A stretch of 64,000 nucleotides of DNA from an uncultured Paraprevotella sp. (GTDB lineage Bacteria > Bacteroidota > Bacteroidia > Bacteroidales > Bacteroidaceae), in NCBI GenBank assembly GCA_944321345.1, contig CALUKY010000009.1, positions 1-64,000 of the forward strand, given 5' to 3'. Below are positions 1 to 8,498 of this stretch, piece after piece. Within the stretch, counting starts at the first letter, position 1. Every line of letters begins with the position of its first letter. Under the pieces are notes generated by a model, which was not told where the DNA came from, searched no databases, and saw only the letters and a program-made list of their open reading frames with translations. A program made the translations under genes and the position numbers.

Positions 1-85
1 GCTATATGGCCACTTTATAAGAAAGTTCGGCTATATAGCGATCTTCTGTTATAAAGAGGGTGTTTTGACACACCCTCGTTTTTTT
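1..85 (+). terminator. Rho-independent terminator of a gene left of the window
   Basis: GAGGGTGT (56-63) pairs with ACACCCTC (70-77), and a T-rich run follows at 78-85. On the plus strand this is a good intrinsic terminator, so it should end a transcript coming from left of the window. The 55 bases before it contain two similar units beginning GCTATATGGC and GCTATATAGC, 30 bases apart, and no open frame. Confidence 0.7.
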
Positions 86-237
86 ATGTTGAACACGCTA
101 ACACAAAAGATAAAGCAGACCGGAAAATCATTTTTTCCATCTGTTTTCTGCATAAAAATCAAATAAAAACCGCATATACTGAGCCTTTATACAAATATTT
201 ATGCAGTTTTTATGCAACAGAACATTATCTGAAAGAT

Positions 238-255
238 AAAAAGGCATGCCTTTTT
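238..255 (-). terminator. 18-bp perfect palindrome downstream of mazG
   Basis: AAAAAGGCATGCCTTTTT is a perfect palindrome 20 bases past the mazG stop codon. On the minus strand it ends in a T run, so it may help terminate mazG transcription, but a hairpin with no spare loop is weak. No open frame is seen between it and the terminator at 56-85. Confidence 0.35.
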
Positions 256-275
256 CTTTGAAAAAGGATTACAAA

Positions 276-1067
276 TCATCCCCTGCGTTCCAAAGCCTTG
301 GCTTCATTCCAATAAACATCCATCTGCTCCAGAGTAAGGTCCTTGAAATCCTTACCGCTCTCCTTGACTTTCTGCTCCAGATAATTGAAGCGACGGATAA
401 ACTTCTGGTTGGTATGTTCCAGCGCATTGTCGGGATTTATGTGATACAGGCGGGCCGCATTGATCAGACTGAATAGGAAATCACCGAACTCCTCGGTTGA
501 CTTTTCCTTGTCTTCCTTCTCCAGCTCTACCTGAAGCTCTCCCAGTTCTTCACGAACCTTGTCCCAAACATCAGCACGCTCCTGCCAGTCGAAGCCTACA
601 TTGCGCGCCTTGTCCTGAATGCGATAAGCCTTGATGAGCGAAGGCAGAGCATTAGGCACTCCGGAAAGCACGGTCTTGTTTCCGTCCTTCTCCTTCTGCT
701 TGATCTGTTCCCAGTTGCGGCTCACCTCATCGGCCGTCTGTGCCTGCACATCGCCGTAAATATGCGGATGGCGGAATTTTAGTTTCTCTACCAGACGGTC
801 GCACACATCGGCTATGTCAAACTGTTCCTTCTCACTGGCTATGCGGGCATAGAAGGCCACATGGAGGAGCACATCGCCCAACTCCTTGCAGATGTCCTTC
901 GTGTCGTCCTTCATCAGGGCATCGCACAGTTCAAAGGTTTCTTCTATCGTGTTGGGGCGCAAGCTTTCGTTGGTCTGCTTCTTGTCCCACGGGCACTGTT
1001 CGCGCAGCGTGTCGAGCACATCCAGAAAGCGCCCGAATGCCGCCATTTGTTCTTCTCTTGTATGCAT
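276..1067 (-). CDS. mazG: Nucleoside triphosphate pyrophosphohydrolase MazG
   Basis: The 263-residue product matches the usual length of MazG, which hydrolyses NTPs and dNTPs to monophosphate and pyrophosphate as a housecleaning enzyme. The Mg2+-binding EExxE-type helix appears as EETFELCDAL near residue 42, followed by KELGDVLLHVAF. A second half-repeat is seen around residues 155-215 (EELGELQVEL, then EEFGDFLFSLINAARL), giving the expected tandem MazG domains. It lies 87 bases downstream of valS on the same strand, with a terminator between them, so it may have its own promoter or depend on read-through. Start is the ATG at 1067, with the family-typical N-terminus. Confidence 0.95.
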   Translation of the reverse strand: MHTREEQMAAFGRFLDVLDTLREQCPWDKKQTNESLRPNTIEETFELCDALMKDDTKDICKELGDVLLHVAFYARIASEKEQFDIADVCDRLVEKLKFRHPHIYGDVQAQTADEVSRNWEQIKQKEKDGNKTVLSGVPNALPSLIKAYRIQDKARNVGFDWQERADVWDKVREELGELQVELEKEDKEKSTEEFGDFLFSLINAARLYHINPDNALEHTNQKFIRRFNYLEQKVKESGKDFKDLTLEQMDVYWNEAKALERRG

Positions 1068-1090
1068 GATTATCTGTTTTACCGTTTATT

Positions 1091-1128
1091 AAAAAATCAC
1101 GACAGGGTAAGAGGCCCCTGCCGTGATT
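1091..1128 (-). terminator. valS terminator
   Basis: AATCACG (1095-1101) and CGTGATT (1122-1128) pair, extended inward by CAGGG/CCCTG with one mismatch. On the minus strand a run of six Ts follows. It sits 27 bases past the valS stop codon. Confidence 0.75.
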
Positions 1129-1154
1129 GTCCGTATTTTCTTGCTATAAAGTCA

Positions 1155-3800
1155 TTATCCCAGCTGAGCCAGACTCTCCTTGATAGAAGCAATCTTGCTC
1201 TCGGCATCGGCCTGTTTCTTGCGCTCCATCTCCACAACAGCCTGAGGAGCATTGGCCACGAACTTCTCGTTCGACAGCTTCTTCTGTACTCCTGCCAGGA
1301 AGCCCTGCAGATACTTCAGTTCGGCTTCGAGTTTTGCCTTCTCGGCCTCCACATCGATCAGGTCGCCCAAGATTACGGCATACTCGGTAGTACCTACCAT
1401 GAATGAAGCGGCTCCGCTACCCTTCTGCTCTACAGTGTCGATACTCTTCAGGTTGGCCATCTTCATGATGACACTGTTCAGAGCGGCAACCGGATTGCTG
1501 CCTACCACCTCAAGGGCGAGCAGTTCCTTCGGAGAGATGTTCTTCTGGTTGCGCACAGTACGCACACCAGCTACGATTTCCTTAGCCTGCTCGATTGCGG
1601 CTACCAGAGCCTCATCCTGCTCTGTCGGTGCGGCAAAGTCAAGAACATCAACCATGATGCTCTCGCCGGCCTTGCGGTCGTACAGATGTTGCCACAACTC
1701 CTCAGTGATGAATGGCATGAACGGATGCAGCAACTTGAGCAGTGAATTGAAGAATGACAGGGTCTTGGCATAAGTCTGCTCATCGATTGGCTCGCCGTAT
1801 GCCGGCTTGATCATCTCCAGATACCAGCTTGAGAACTCGTCCCAGAAGAGTTTGTAAACCACCATCAGGGCCTCGCTCAGACGATATTTCTTGAACAGGT
1901 CGGCCACCTCGGCAGCGGTCTTCTTCAACATGGCGTCGAACCACTCAACGGCAATCTTAGCGCTCTCCGGCTGCGGGGCAGCAGCGGTGTTCCAACCCTG
2001 TACCAAACGGAAGGCATTCCAGATCTTGTTGTTGAAGTTACGTCCCTGCTCGCACAGAGCCTCATCGAAGAGGATATCGTTACCGGCCGGAGCAGAAAGC
2101 ATCATACCCATACGCACACCGTCGGCACCGAAGCGCTCGATCAGATCCAGCGGATCAGGGCTGTTACCCAGTGACTTGCTCATCTTACGTCCCAACTTAT
2201 CGCGCACGATACCGGTGAAGTAAACGTTCTTGAACGGCATCTTTCCTTCATACTCATAACCCGCCATAATCATTCGGGCTACCCAGAAGAAGATGATATC
2301 CGGACCGGTTACGAGGTCGGCAGTAGGATAATAGTAGTTGATTTCCTCGTTGCCCGGGTTGTTGATACCGTCGAACAGAGAAATAGGCCACAACCAGGAA
2401 GAGAACCAGGTGTCGAGTGCATCCTCATCCTGACGCAGATCGGCCAGAGTCAGATCGGCGTTACCGGTCTTCTCCTTAGCCAGTTCCAAAGCCTGCTCCG
2501 GAGTTTCGGCTACTACGAAACCGCCCTGCGGCAGGAAGTAAGCCGGAATGCGGTGTCCCCACCACAGCTGACGGCTGATACACCAGTCCTTGATGTTCTC
2601 CATCCAGTGCTTGTAAGTGTTCTTGTATTTGGCTGGATAGAACTTGATCTCATCATTCATCACCGGTCCCAAAGCGATCTTGGCCAGATGCTCCATCTTG
2701 AGGAACCACTGCATAGACAGCTTCGGCTCGATAGGTACGTTGGTACGCTCTGAGAAACCTACCTTATTATTATAGTCCTCGATCTTCTCCAACAGACCGG
2801 CCTTCTCCAAATCGATGGCAATCTGCTTGCGCACATCGAAACGGTCCATGCCCACGTACATACCGGCAGCCTCGCTGATGGTACCGTTGTCGTTGAAGAT
2901 ATCAATAGTTTCCAAATTGTATTTCTCACCGAGCATGTGGTCGTTGATGTCGTGTGCCGGAGTTACCTTCAGACATCCGGTACCGAACTCGATATCCACA
3001 TAAGTATCCTCGATGACCGGAATGCAACGGCCCACCAGAGGAACAATCACACGCTTGCCCTTCAACCAGGTGTTTTTCGGATCTTCCGGATTGATACACA
3101 TAGCAGTATCACCCATGATGGTTTCAGGACGTGTGGTAGCAACCACAGCATAACGTCCGCTTCCGTCCGGCTGACCGTTCTCGTCGGCTACCATATATTT
3201 CAGATAATACAGCTTGCTGTTCTCTTCCTTATAGATAACTTCCTCGTCAGAAAGGGCAGTCAGTGCCTTCGGGTCCCAGTTCACCATGCGCACACCGCGA
3301 TAGATGAGTCCCTTGTTATACAGGTCGCAGAACACTTTGATGACGCTCTTGCTGCGGATCTCGTCCATCGTAAAGCCGGTGCGGTCCCAGTCACAGCTGG
3401 CACCCAACTTGCGCAACTGCTTCAGAATGATACCTCCGTGCTCCTCGGTCCATGCCCAGGCATGCTTCAGGAATTCCTCACGGGTCAGGTCAGTCTTCTT
3501 GATGCCCTGTGCGGCCAGACGGTTCACCACCTTGGCCTCTGTGGCAATAGAAGCGTGGTCGGTACCCGGCACCCAGCAGGCATTCTTGCCTTCCATACGG
3601 GCGCGGCGCACCAGAATATCTTGAATGGTATTGTTCAAAACGTGTCCCATGTGCAACACACCGGTTACGTTTGGTGGCGGGATTACCACGGTATATGGCT
3701 CACGGCCGTCGGGCTTAGAGCTGAACAACTTGTTGTCAAGCCAATACTGATACCATTTTTCCTCTACATCTGCAGGATTGTACTTACTTGCTAATTCCAT
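1155..3800 (-). CDS. valS: Valyl-tRNA synthetase
   Basis: Class I aminoacyl-tRNA synthetase that charges tRNA-Val in the cytoplasm. At 881 residues it is full length. The HIGH-type motif is seen as HMGH in [16 protein letters not shown] near residue 50. The editing (CP1) domain carries [13 protein letters not shown], and the KMSKS loop is intact as [10 protein letters not shown]. The anticodon-binding domain holds [11 protein letters not shown], and the C-terminus is the ValS-specific coiled coil (about residues 800-881). A TAAATTTG -7 element lies about 35 bases upstream of the ATG. Confidence 0.98.
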   Translation of the reverse strand: MELASKYNPADVEEKWYQYWLDNKLFSSKPDGREPYTVVIPPPNVTGVLHMGHVLNNTIQDILVRRARMEGKNACWVPGTDHASIATEAKVVNRLAAQGIKKTDLTREEFLKHAWAWTEEHGGIILKQLRKLGASCDWDRTGFTMDEIRSKSVIKVFCDLYNKGLIYRGVRMVNWDPKALTALSDEEVIYKEENSKLYYLKYMVADENGQPDGSGRYAVVATTRPETIMGDTAMCINPEDPKNTWLKGKRVIVPLVGRCIPVIEDTYVDIEFGTGCLKVTPAHDINDHMLGEKYNLETIDIFNDNGTISEAAGMYVGMDRFDVRKQIAIDLEKAGLLEKIEDYNNKVGFSERTNVPIEPKLSMQWFLKMEHLAKIALGPVMNDEIKFYPAKYKNTYKHWMENIKDWCISRQLWWGHRIPAYFLPQGGFVVAETPEQALELAKEKTGNADLTLADLRQDEDALDTWFSSWLWPISLFDGINNPGNEEINYYYPTADLVTGPDIIFFWVARMIMAGYEYEGKMPFKNVYFTGIVRDKLGRKMSKSLGNSPDPLDLIERFGADGVRMGMMLSAPAGNDILFDEALCEQGRNFNNKIWNAFRLVQGWNTAAAPQPESAKIAVEWFDAMLKKTAAEVADLFKKYRLSEALMVVYKLFWDEFSSWYLEMIKPAYGEPIDEQTYAKTLSFFNSLLKLLHPFMPFITEELWQHLYDRKAGESIMVDVLDFAAPTEQDEALVAAIEQAKEIVAGVRTVRNQKNISPKELLALEVVGSNPVAALNSVIMKMANLKSIDTVEQKGSGAASFMVGTTEYAVILGDLIDVEAEKAKLEAELKYLQGFLAGVQKKLSNEKFVANAPQAVVEMERKKQADAESKIASIKESLAQLG

Positions 3801-3834
3801 ATAAATTTGTTGTTTATCTATTCATATTTTGTTG

Positions 3835-3842
3835 CAAATTTA
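3835..3842 (-). promoter_or_regulatory. valS: -7 element of the valS promoter
   Basis: TAAATTTG on the minus strand fits the Bacteroidetes -7 consensus TAnnTTTG and would give a leader of about 28 bases to valS. No convincing -33 TTTG is seen at the expected distance. Confidence 0.5.
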
Positions 3843-3984
3843 CACAAAATCAGGTAAACTACCACAGAATATGGCGGGATAAATCTGCGGAAGACCGTAT
3901 TTCTTGCTTCAAAACAGATTCAACCGTACAGTAGAGCAACCCAAGAATATATCCGAAAATGCTATCGGGAAAAAGGCTTTTTGC

Positions 3985-3992
3985 TATTTTTG
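3985..3992 (+). promoter_or_regulatory. -7 element that fixes the start of the BadF-type kinase
   Basis: TATTTTTG fits TAnnTTTG. Transcription would begin near 3999, which lies inside the longest open frame (from 3904), so the in-frame ATG at 4018 is the likely start. The -33 element is not clear. Confidence 0.55.
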
Positions 3993-4017
3993 CACCAAAA
4001 GCAAAAACAAAAAGATT

Positions 4018-4875
4018 ATGATACTGATTACAGACAGCGGTTCCAGCAAATGTACCTGGTGCTTTGCATCGGGCAACAACAACCTGATACGCATCACCAC
4101 AACAGGAATCAATCCTTCGACACAGGATCGCGAAATCATTCTGAACATTATTCATCAGGAACTGTTTCCGGCATTGGAAAAGCCGGAAAAAAAACTTTCA
4201 AATCTCCAGCCGGAAAAGATTTTCTTTTATGGAGCCGGCTGTACCGAAGCCCGAAAAAGCTTCATGACTGAAATACTGAAAACATGTTTCGGTACAGAAA
4301 TCATAGAAGTGAACAGTGATATGCTGGGAGCTGCTCGCAGCCTGTTTCAACGGAACACCGGAATAGCCTGTATTTTGGGAACCGGAGCCAACTCCTGTCT
4401 GTTTGACGGGGAAAAGATTGCCGCACAGACTCCGGCACTGGGCTATATATTAGGAGATGAAGGCAGCGGGGCTTATCTGGGAAAAATGCTGCTACGGGCC
4501 TTATTCAAGGGTAAATTGCCGGAATATATTCGGAATGCTTTCGAAAAAGAATACGGACTGGATATGGCTACGGTCATCGAACGGACCTATCGTGCTCCGA
4601 TGGCCAACCGTTTTCTGGCCTCGCTCACTCCTTTCCTCCACCGGTACAAGAACGAAAAGGAGATACATGCACTGCTCTGCACGGCCTTTGACGATTTCAT
4701 ATTCTATAATCTGGAAGCATACCGGCCGCAAAGCACACGGGTATCCTTTATCGGAAGCATCGCCTTCTACTTTCAGGAAGAGCTGAAAGAATGTCTTCGA
4801 CAGAAAGGTTTTCAGATGGAAACAGTGATTCAGGATCCGATGGACGGATTATTGAAATACCATATCGGAGAGTAG
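4018..4875 (+). CDS. BadF/BadG/BcrA/BcrD-type ATPase, likely N-acetylglucosamine kinase
   Basis: Small ASKHA-fold sugar kinase of 285 residues from ATG 4018. The phosphate-1 loop is seen at the N-terminus as ITDSGSSKCTW, and the second phosphate/adenosine motif as CILGTGANSC followed by GYILGDEGSGAYLGK. This pattern is shared by eukaryotic-type GlcNAc kinases and many uncharacterised Bacteroidetes kinases, so GlcNAc or a related amino sugar is the likely substrate, by inference. The gene stands alone between divergent valS and a convergent envelope operon. The longer frame from 3904 would add 38 residues without family resemblance and overlap the promoter. Confidence 0.85.
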   Translation: MILITDSGSSKCTWCFASGNNNLIRITTTGINPSTQDREIILNIIHQELFPALEKPEKKLSNLQPEKIFFYGAGCTEARKSFMTEILKTCFGTEIIEVNSDMLGAARSLFQRNTGIACILGTGANSCLFDGEKIAAQTPALGYILGDEGSGAYLGKMLLRALFKGKLPEYIRNAFEKEYGLDMATVIERTYRAPMANRFLASLTPFLHRYKNEKEIHALLCTAFDDFIFYNLEAYRPQSTRVSFIGSIAFYFQEELKECLRQKGFQMETVIQDPMDGLLKYHIGE

Positions 4876-4928
4876 AATGTTAAAGGCATTTCAGGTGTTT
4901 TTACAGAATAAAACACAAACATGTTTTA

Positions 4929-4975
4929 TAACATAAAATTTTATTTGTTATGTTAGAAAAATACAATTACCTTTG
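4929..4975 (+). promoter_or_regulatory. Consensus promoter overlapped by an inverted repeat
   Basis: TTTG (4944-4947), 20 bases, then TACCTTTG (4968-4975) is a full match to the Bacteroidetes housekeeping promoter. TAACATAA (4929-4936) and TTATGTTA (4948-4955) form an inverted repeat that brackets the -33 element and could be an operator. No open frame follows on this strand before the terminator at 5040. Confidence 0.7.
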
Positions 4976-4981
4976 CATCGT

Positions 4982-5065
4982 TATCCTGAAAACAATCTTT
5001 TTACCTTAAAACGAAACTAATACCTAAAAACGAAATAAAGGGACGCTGAGAAGCGCCCCTTTTTC
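4982..5065 (+). ncRNA. Candidate small RNA of about 83 nt
   Basis: The transcript predicted from the promoter at 4944-4975 would start near 4982 and end at the hairpin GGGaCGCT-GAGA-AGCGcCCC (5040-5059) with its T run (5060-5064). There is no open frame of note in it. The same hairpin also serves the convergent operon on the minus strand, where the A/C mismatch becomes a G-U pair, so it is bidirectional. The RNA is inferred only from promoter and terminator; its family is not recognised. Confidence 0.45.
5040..5064. terminator. Bidirectional terminator
   Basis: Eight-pair hairpin with a four-base loop. T5 follows on the plus strand, and TTTATTT on the minus strand after the CpxP-like gene ending at 5067. 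Confidence 0.65.
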
Positions 5066-5066
5066 A

Positions 5067-5549
5067 TTATCTTGCCGGACATTGCGAAGGTATCAGTTTT
5101 ACCATTCTTTTGTTATTGGGAATGTTCTGCAACATTCTGCGATGGAACTTGTCTTCGGCAATCATCACCGCATGAACTTTCTTAGGTGAAACCACCTTGC
5201 ACATTTTCTTAAAGTATGCCTGTTCCAGTTCGGCCGATTCCACTTTCAACTCCGTAATCCGCTCTACACATTCCTTGCATTCCTTTTCCGTAGGATTCTC
5301 TTTCTTGTGTATGCGTTTGAGTTTCATGATTTCCTTATTGATCTTCCGTTGCTTATCGTGCAGTTCATGATATAACGGAAAGAAATTCTTGGCGTCGAGC
5401 GCAGTCATTCCTGTACTGAGAATAATATACTCCTCCATTTCCTCACGGAATTTTTGCGGAGAAAAATTGTGCGGCCCTTTCTGCTGAGCCGAAAGTTCGG
5501 TCAGCCATCCAAAAGCCAGCAGAACAATCAGTAACACTTGTTTTTTCAT
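5067..5549 (-). CDS. Periplasmic CpxP/Spy-like helical protein
   Basis: The product has a signal peptide ending near LSAQ, then an almost wholly helical, charged body of about 135 residues rich in Lys, Glu and Cys (CKECVE near the middle). Size and helix pattern recall CpxP/Spy periplasmic chaperones or heavy-metal sensors, but I see no clear LTxxQ motif, so this is a weak structural analogy. The ATG at 5549 (MKKQVLL) is preferred because it gives a compact signal peptide; an upstream ATG at 5564 adds five residues. It follows the anti-sigma-like gene closely and is likely its envelope-stress operon partner. Confidence 0.6.
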   Translation of the reverse strand: MKKQVLLIVLLAFGWLTELSAQQKGPHNFSPQKFREEMEEYIILSTGMTALDAKNFFPLYHELHDKQRKINKEIMKLKRIHKKENPTEKECKECVERITELKVESAELEQAYFKKMCKVVSPKKVHAVMIAEDKFHRRMLQNIPNNKRMVKLIPSQCPAR

Positions 5550-5567
5550 AACCATAAAACTCATAAA

Positions 5568-5951
5568 TTAATTTGAACCTGTGAGATACATGGCAATCTC
5601 ACTATTATCGACCAAAGCATACTCCAACATATCCTCCATATAAAGCGATTCCGTTTCTGAAGAAACATGGATCTCATGATCTACAGAAACCGAAGCCACC
5701 GGATTTTTGGAAGCGGAAGCCTGTTTCAGATAAATCCAGGCACCCGTCATGGCCACAGAACAAACCACCGCCGCTGTAGCCAGCCAATAACGTAAATGAC
5801 GCACCTTGGCCGCAGGCGTATGCACTACCGGAGCATTCTTTTCCGGCAATTCATTCATCAGCCGTTCCGCAAAATCTGCGAAATAGTTCTCCGGCACAGT
5901 GAATGGTTCTTTCTTGCCAAACTTTCTGCGAATAATATCTTCTTCTCTCAT
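5568..5951 (-). CDS. Single-pass membrane protein, putative anti-sigma factor
   Basis: The 127-residue product has a soluble N-terminal half (MREEDIIRRKFGKKEPF), one membrane helix near residues 57-73 (LATAAVVCSVAMTGAWIYL) and a short acidic periplasmic tail. It sits 49 bases downstream of an ECF sigma gene, so an anti-sigma role is likely by position. It lacks the HxxxCxxC zinc motif of the ZAS family, so the sigma-binding mode would differ. The frame can be extended to a GTG at 5972, but the ATG at 5951 is the natural start. Confidence 0.65.
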   Translation of the reverse strand: MREEDIIRRKFGKKEPFTVPENYFADFAERLMNELPEKNAPVVHTPAAKVRHLRYWLATAAVVCSVAMTGAWIYLKQASASKNPVASVSVDHEIHVSSETESLYMEDMLEYALVDNSEIAMYLTGSN

Positions 5952-6000
5952 AATGACTCCTACTTTGTACACCTATATGACAATATAAAGAGGGAAAGGT

Positions 6001-6546
6001 TTAATCTTCCTCCTGAAAAAAATCAGCTATCTTTTTGACAGCGTGATGATATGTGGCTTTCAAGGCTCCGACCGTCGTACCCAGGATCTCACTGATCTCT
6101 TCGTACTTCATGTCCTGAAAATATTTCATCTGAAACACCAGCCGCTGCTTCTCCGGCAAGCGGGCAATGACTTCCTGTAATTGGGCCTGCAACTCGTCGC
6201 CATCAAAAAAATCATCACTCATCAGAAAATCGACCACACTGGAATCTTCATCCAGACTAAAATGATTTTTCTGCTTCTGCACAAAATTCAAAGCCTCATT
6301 GATGGCGATACGGTAAAGCCAGGTAGAAATTTTGGAATCACCGCGAAACGACTCCAAATTGGTCCACGCCTTGATAAACGTATTCTGTAAAAGATCATTC
6401 GCATCATCGTGCGACAGTACAATCCGACGAATCTGCCAATAGATAGGTTCGCTGTATACCGACACCATACGGGCAAAAGCGGCCCGCTGCACGGACTTGT
6501 CCTGCAACTGCCTAACCAGTTCTTCCTCGTTGATTGTCATATTCAT
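6001..6546 (-). CDS. ECF-type RNA polymerase sigma factor
   Basis: Sigma-70 family protein of 181 residues with regions 2 and 4 only. Region 2 reads DDANDLLQNTFIKAWTNL and then STWLYRIAINEAL (about residues 45-85). Region 4 reads LPEKQRLVFQMKYFQDMKY and then EEISEILGTTVGALK (about residues 130-165). It lies 28 bases after an L,D-transpeptidase gene and directly before the putative anti-sigma gene, so the operon links cell-wall cross-linking to an envelope-stress regulon, by inference. A second in-frame ATG lies at 6540. Confidence 0.93.
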   Translation of the reverse strand: MNMTINEEELVRQLQDKSVQRAAFARMVSVYSEPIYWQIRRIVLSHDDANDLLQNTFIKAWTNLESFRGDSKISTWLYRIAINEALNFVQKQKNHFSLDEDSSVVDFLMSDDFFDGDELQAQLQEVIARLPEKQRLVFQMKYFQDMKYEEISEILGTTVGALKATYHHAVKKIADFFQEED

Positions 6547-6574
6547 TGCCTAGGTACAGTGTATGCTTTTCTTT

Positions 6575-8104
6575 TTATATGTTTTTAAGTTTCTCAATAA
6601 TAACGCGGTCATAACCATAAGGATCACCACAGGAACGCAACTTGCCCGTCGCGTCAAAATACAGAGTCTGGTATGTGATGAACAATGGATATGGAGTGGA
6701 AAAACGGTAATAGTTCATCGGTTTAAAGCTCTCGGACTGCTGCCAACGCTTCCCTTTCTCGGTAACCGGTGGCAGATCCAGGGACAAACGTACCTTATCC
6801 ATCGTCTGATCGTCATCAATCAGAAATGAAGCCAGTTCCAAAGGTTTCTCCAAACGGATACATCCATGGCTCACGGCACGGTTACTACGCGCAAAAGCGG
6901 ATCGGCTATTGGTATCATGAAGGAATACCGAAAAATTATTGGTAAAACGGAAAATCATACGTCCCAACGAATTGCCTTCACCTTTTTCCTGACGGAGCAT
7001 ATAATTGCCGGAAAGCAGCATCGCCGCACTCACGCCGGCCGGATCCAGTTCCTCACCACTTTTCTTTTCTATTATCTTGATCCGGTTACGCTCAAAATAA
7101 TCCAGATCGCCCACATGCCGGGTAGCGATCTCGTTTTTGATAATGCTGAAGGGAATCACCCAATAGGGGTCTATTTGCATGTAATCAATCCTACTATGCA
7201 ATAAAGGAGTTTTATGTTTCAGGGAACCGCCACAGATTTTCATTTCCAGGCTCCTGCCGGACTCCTCGTCACAGGCAATCAGTTCCTGCGAAGCCATATT
7301 GACCCATACATAACGTTTGGCGGGCTGCTTGCGGCGCCAACGCAACCGCTCCAAATTAGCCAGTATCTTGTAGGAATCATAAGAGGCGGACTCAGATGAA
7401 AGATAAAGGGCAAGCAAACGGACATAATCCAGATGATCCGGCTCACTGGCCCGGATCGTATCGATAAAAGAAATATGCTTCAGATTGTTCAACGCATGGT
7501 GAATATAGGCCTGATCCGCACGTTCGGTCGGTATATCATACAGACGGATATACTTCACCTGCGGTACCGTGTCGGCAACATCCAAACGGTTGAAAACCCG
7601 GGAAGGTTCCAACAAGCCAAAGCGCAAACCGCAAAGCAAACGAAGATAAAGCCGTGTAAGACGATATTCCAGACGCCCGTATGTCGCACTGATATCGCGG
7701 GAAGAAGAAAAATCAAGCGCACGCACCCGTTTCAAATCCTTACGGATATCATTTGTTAAAAACAATGCGGCAGGCATCCCCCATCTTTTGGCATCAGCAC
7801 ACAAAGCCAAAAGACTGTCTGCACGGGCATCTACCCCATTCCGGGAAATCCAAAGAAAAGGACCTTTTTCCAGATAATAACGGTTGAGAAAGGAATCGGC
7901 ATACAATGCAGCCGGAGTATTATGGATTTGTTCTTCAATGGCCGTCCGGATCTTTCCGCTATACAAAGAGCAGGAATCGGTGTTCCATTGCTGCAAGTCG
8001 TCTACAGACACAGACTGGAATACCCTTACTTCTTCCCGACCACAGGAAAATATAAAGGTAGAACACACAATAAGAAATAGCGAACGGCATATTCCAGATT
8101 TCAT
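6575..8104 (-). CDS. L,D-transpeptidase (YkuD domain) lipoprotein
   Basis: Cell-wall enzyme that forms 3-3 peptidoglycan cross-links or attaches proteins to peptide stems. A lipoprotein signal is seen (FIFSC, lipid Cys at residue 21). A long helical N-terminal half as in YcbB/LdtD is followed by the YkuD domain starting near YVWVNMASQEL. The catalytic motif is intact as SHGCIRLEKPLEL, with His and Cys present. The ATG at 8104 is chosen over the GTG at 8107. Only six bases separate it from the upstream 103-residue gene, so both probably share the promoter at 8453-8484. Confidence 0.92.
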   Translation of the reverse strand: MKSGICRSLFLIVCSTFIFSCGREEVRVFQSVSVDDLQQWNTDSCSLYSGKIRTAIEEQIHNTPAALYADSFLNRYYLEKGPFLWISRNGVDARADSLLALCADAKRWGMPAALFLTNDIRKDLKRVRALDFSSSRDISATYGRLEYRLTRLYLRLLCGLRFGLLEPSRVFNRLDVADTVPQVKYIRLYDIPTERADQAYIHHALNNLKHISFIDTIRASEPDHLDYVRLLALYLSSESASYDSYKILANLERLRWRRKQPAKRYVWVNMASQELIACDEESGRSLEMKICGGSLKHKTPLLHSRIDYMQIDPYWVIPFSIIKNEIATRHVGDLDYFERNRIKIIEKKSGEELDPAGVSAAMLLSGNYMLRQEKGEGNSLGRMIFRFTNNFSVFLHDTNSRSAFARSNRAVSHGCIRLEKPLELASFLIDDDQTMDKVRLSLDLPPVTEKGKRWQQSESFKPMNYYRFSTPYPLFITYQTLYFDATGKLRSCGDPYGYDRVIIEKLKNI

Positions 8105-8113
8105 CACATAAGA

Positions 8114-8425
8114 CTATCCGATAGAGATTTTACGCACCAGTTTCCCTAATTTCAGAATATAACATCCCTTAGGCAAAGAAGTACTGATACTCTGCTCAGA
8201 ACTCTCCACCTTATATGAACCCACTTTCAGACCGGCCAGATTATAAATCTCCAGCACCTGTCCCTCGGCATACTGCACCGTAATCTGATTGCCACGCACT
8301 GTTATGGATGGTGCCAACTCATCAATCTGACTCCAAACAGGAACATCAGAAGATGCGTAAACAGGCATTACAGCCGGCAAAAACAAAGCGAGTAAAAATA
8401 GAAGTGTAACGTATTTTTTCTTCAT
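8114..8425 (-). CDS. Small secreted protein made almost only of a T9SS-like C-terminal domain
   Basis: The 103-residue protein has a signal peptide (to about residue 25, PVYASS). The rest, from SITVRGNQITVQY on, has the layout of a Por-secretion type-A C-terminal domain: EIYNLAGLKVGSY, then LPKGCYILKLGK and a basic final strand. Such a domain normally ends a large exported protein; here it is nearly the whole protein. It has its own full-consensus promoter and is followed six bases later by the L,D-transpeptidase gene. Function unknown; it could be a remnant, a periplasmic protein that kept the fold, or a peptidoglycan-related factor. Confidence 0.75.
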   Translation of the reverse strand: MKKKYVTLLFLLALFLPAVMPVYASSDVPVWSQIDELAPSITVRGNQITVQYAEGQVLEIYNLAGLKVGSYKVESSEQSISTSLPKGCYILKLGKLVRKISIG

Positions 8426-8452
8426 AAATGCTAATTTCCTTTCTCAATGTCA

Positions 8453-8484
8453 CAAATATAAAGTATTTTCTCCGAAAGAACAAA
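8453..8484 (-). promoter_or_regulatory. Consensus promoter of the envelope operon
   Basis: On the minus strand TTTG (8484-8481), 20 bases, TATATTTG (8460-8453) matches the Bacteroidetes promoter fully. Transcription would begin about 8446, giving a leader of about 20 bases to the 103-residue gene and probably driving the L,D-transpeptidase, sigma and anti-sigma genes. Confidence 0.75.
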
Positions 8485-8498
8485 AAATCGGAAAAAAA

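Noticed and set aside
1..60. Two similar GCTATATxGC units at the left edge as a repeat array
   Set aside because: Only two imperfect copies are visible and the window cuts off any others.
2937..3794. Plus-strand open frame of 285 codons
   Set aside because: Antisense to the catalytic part of valS.
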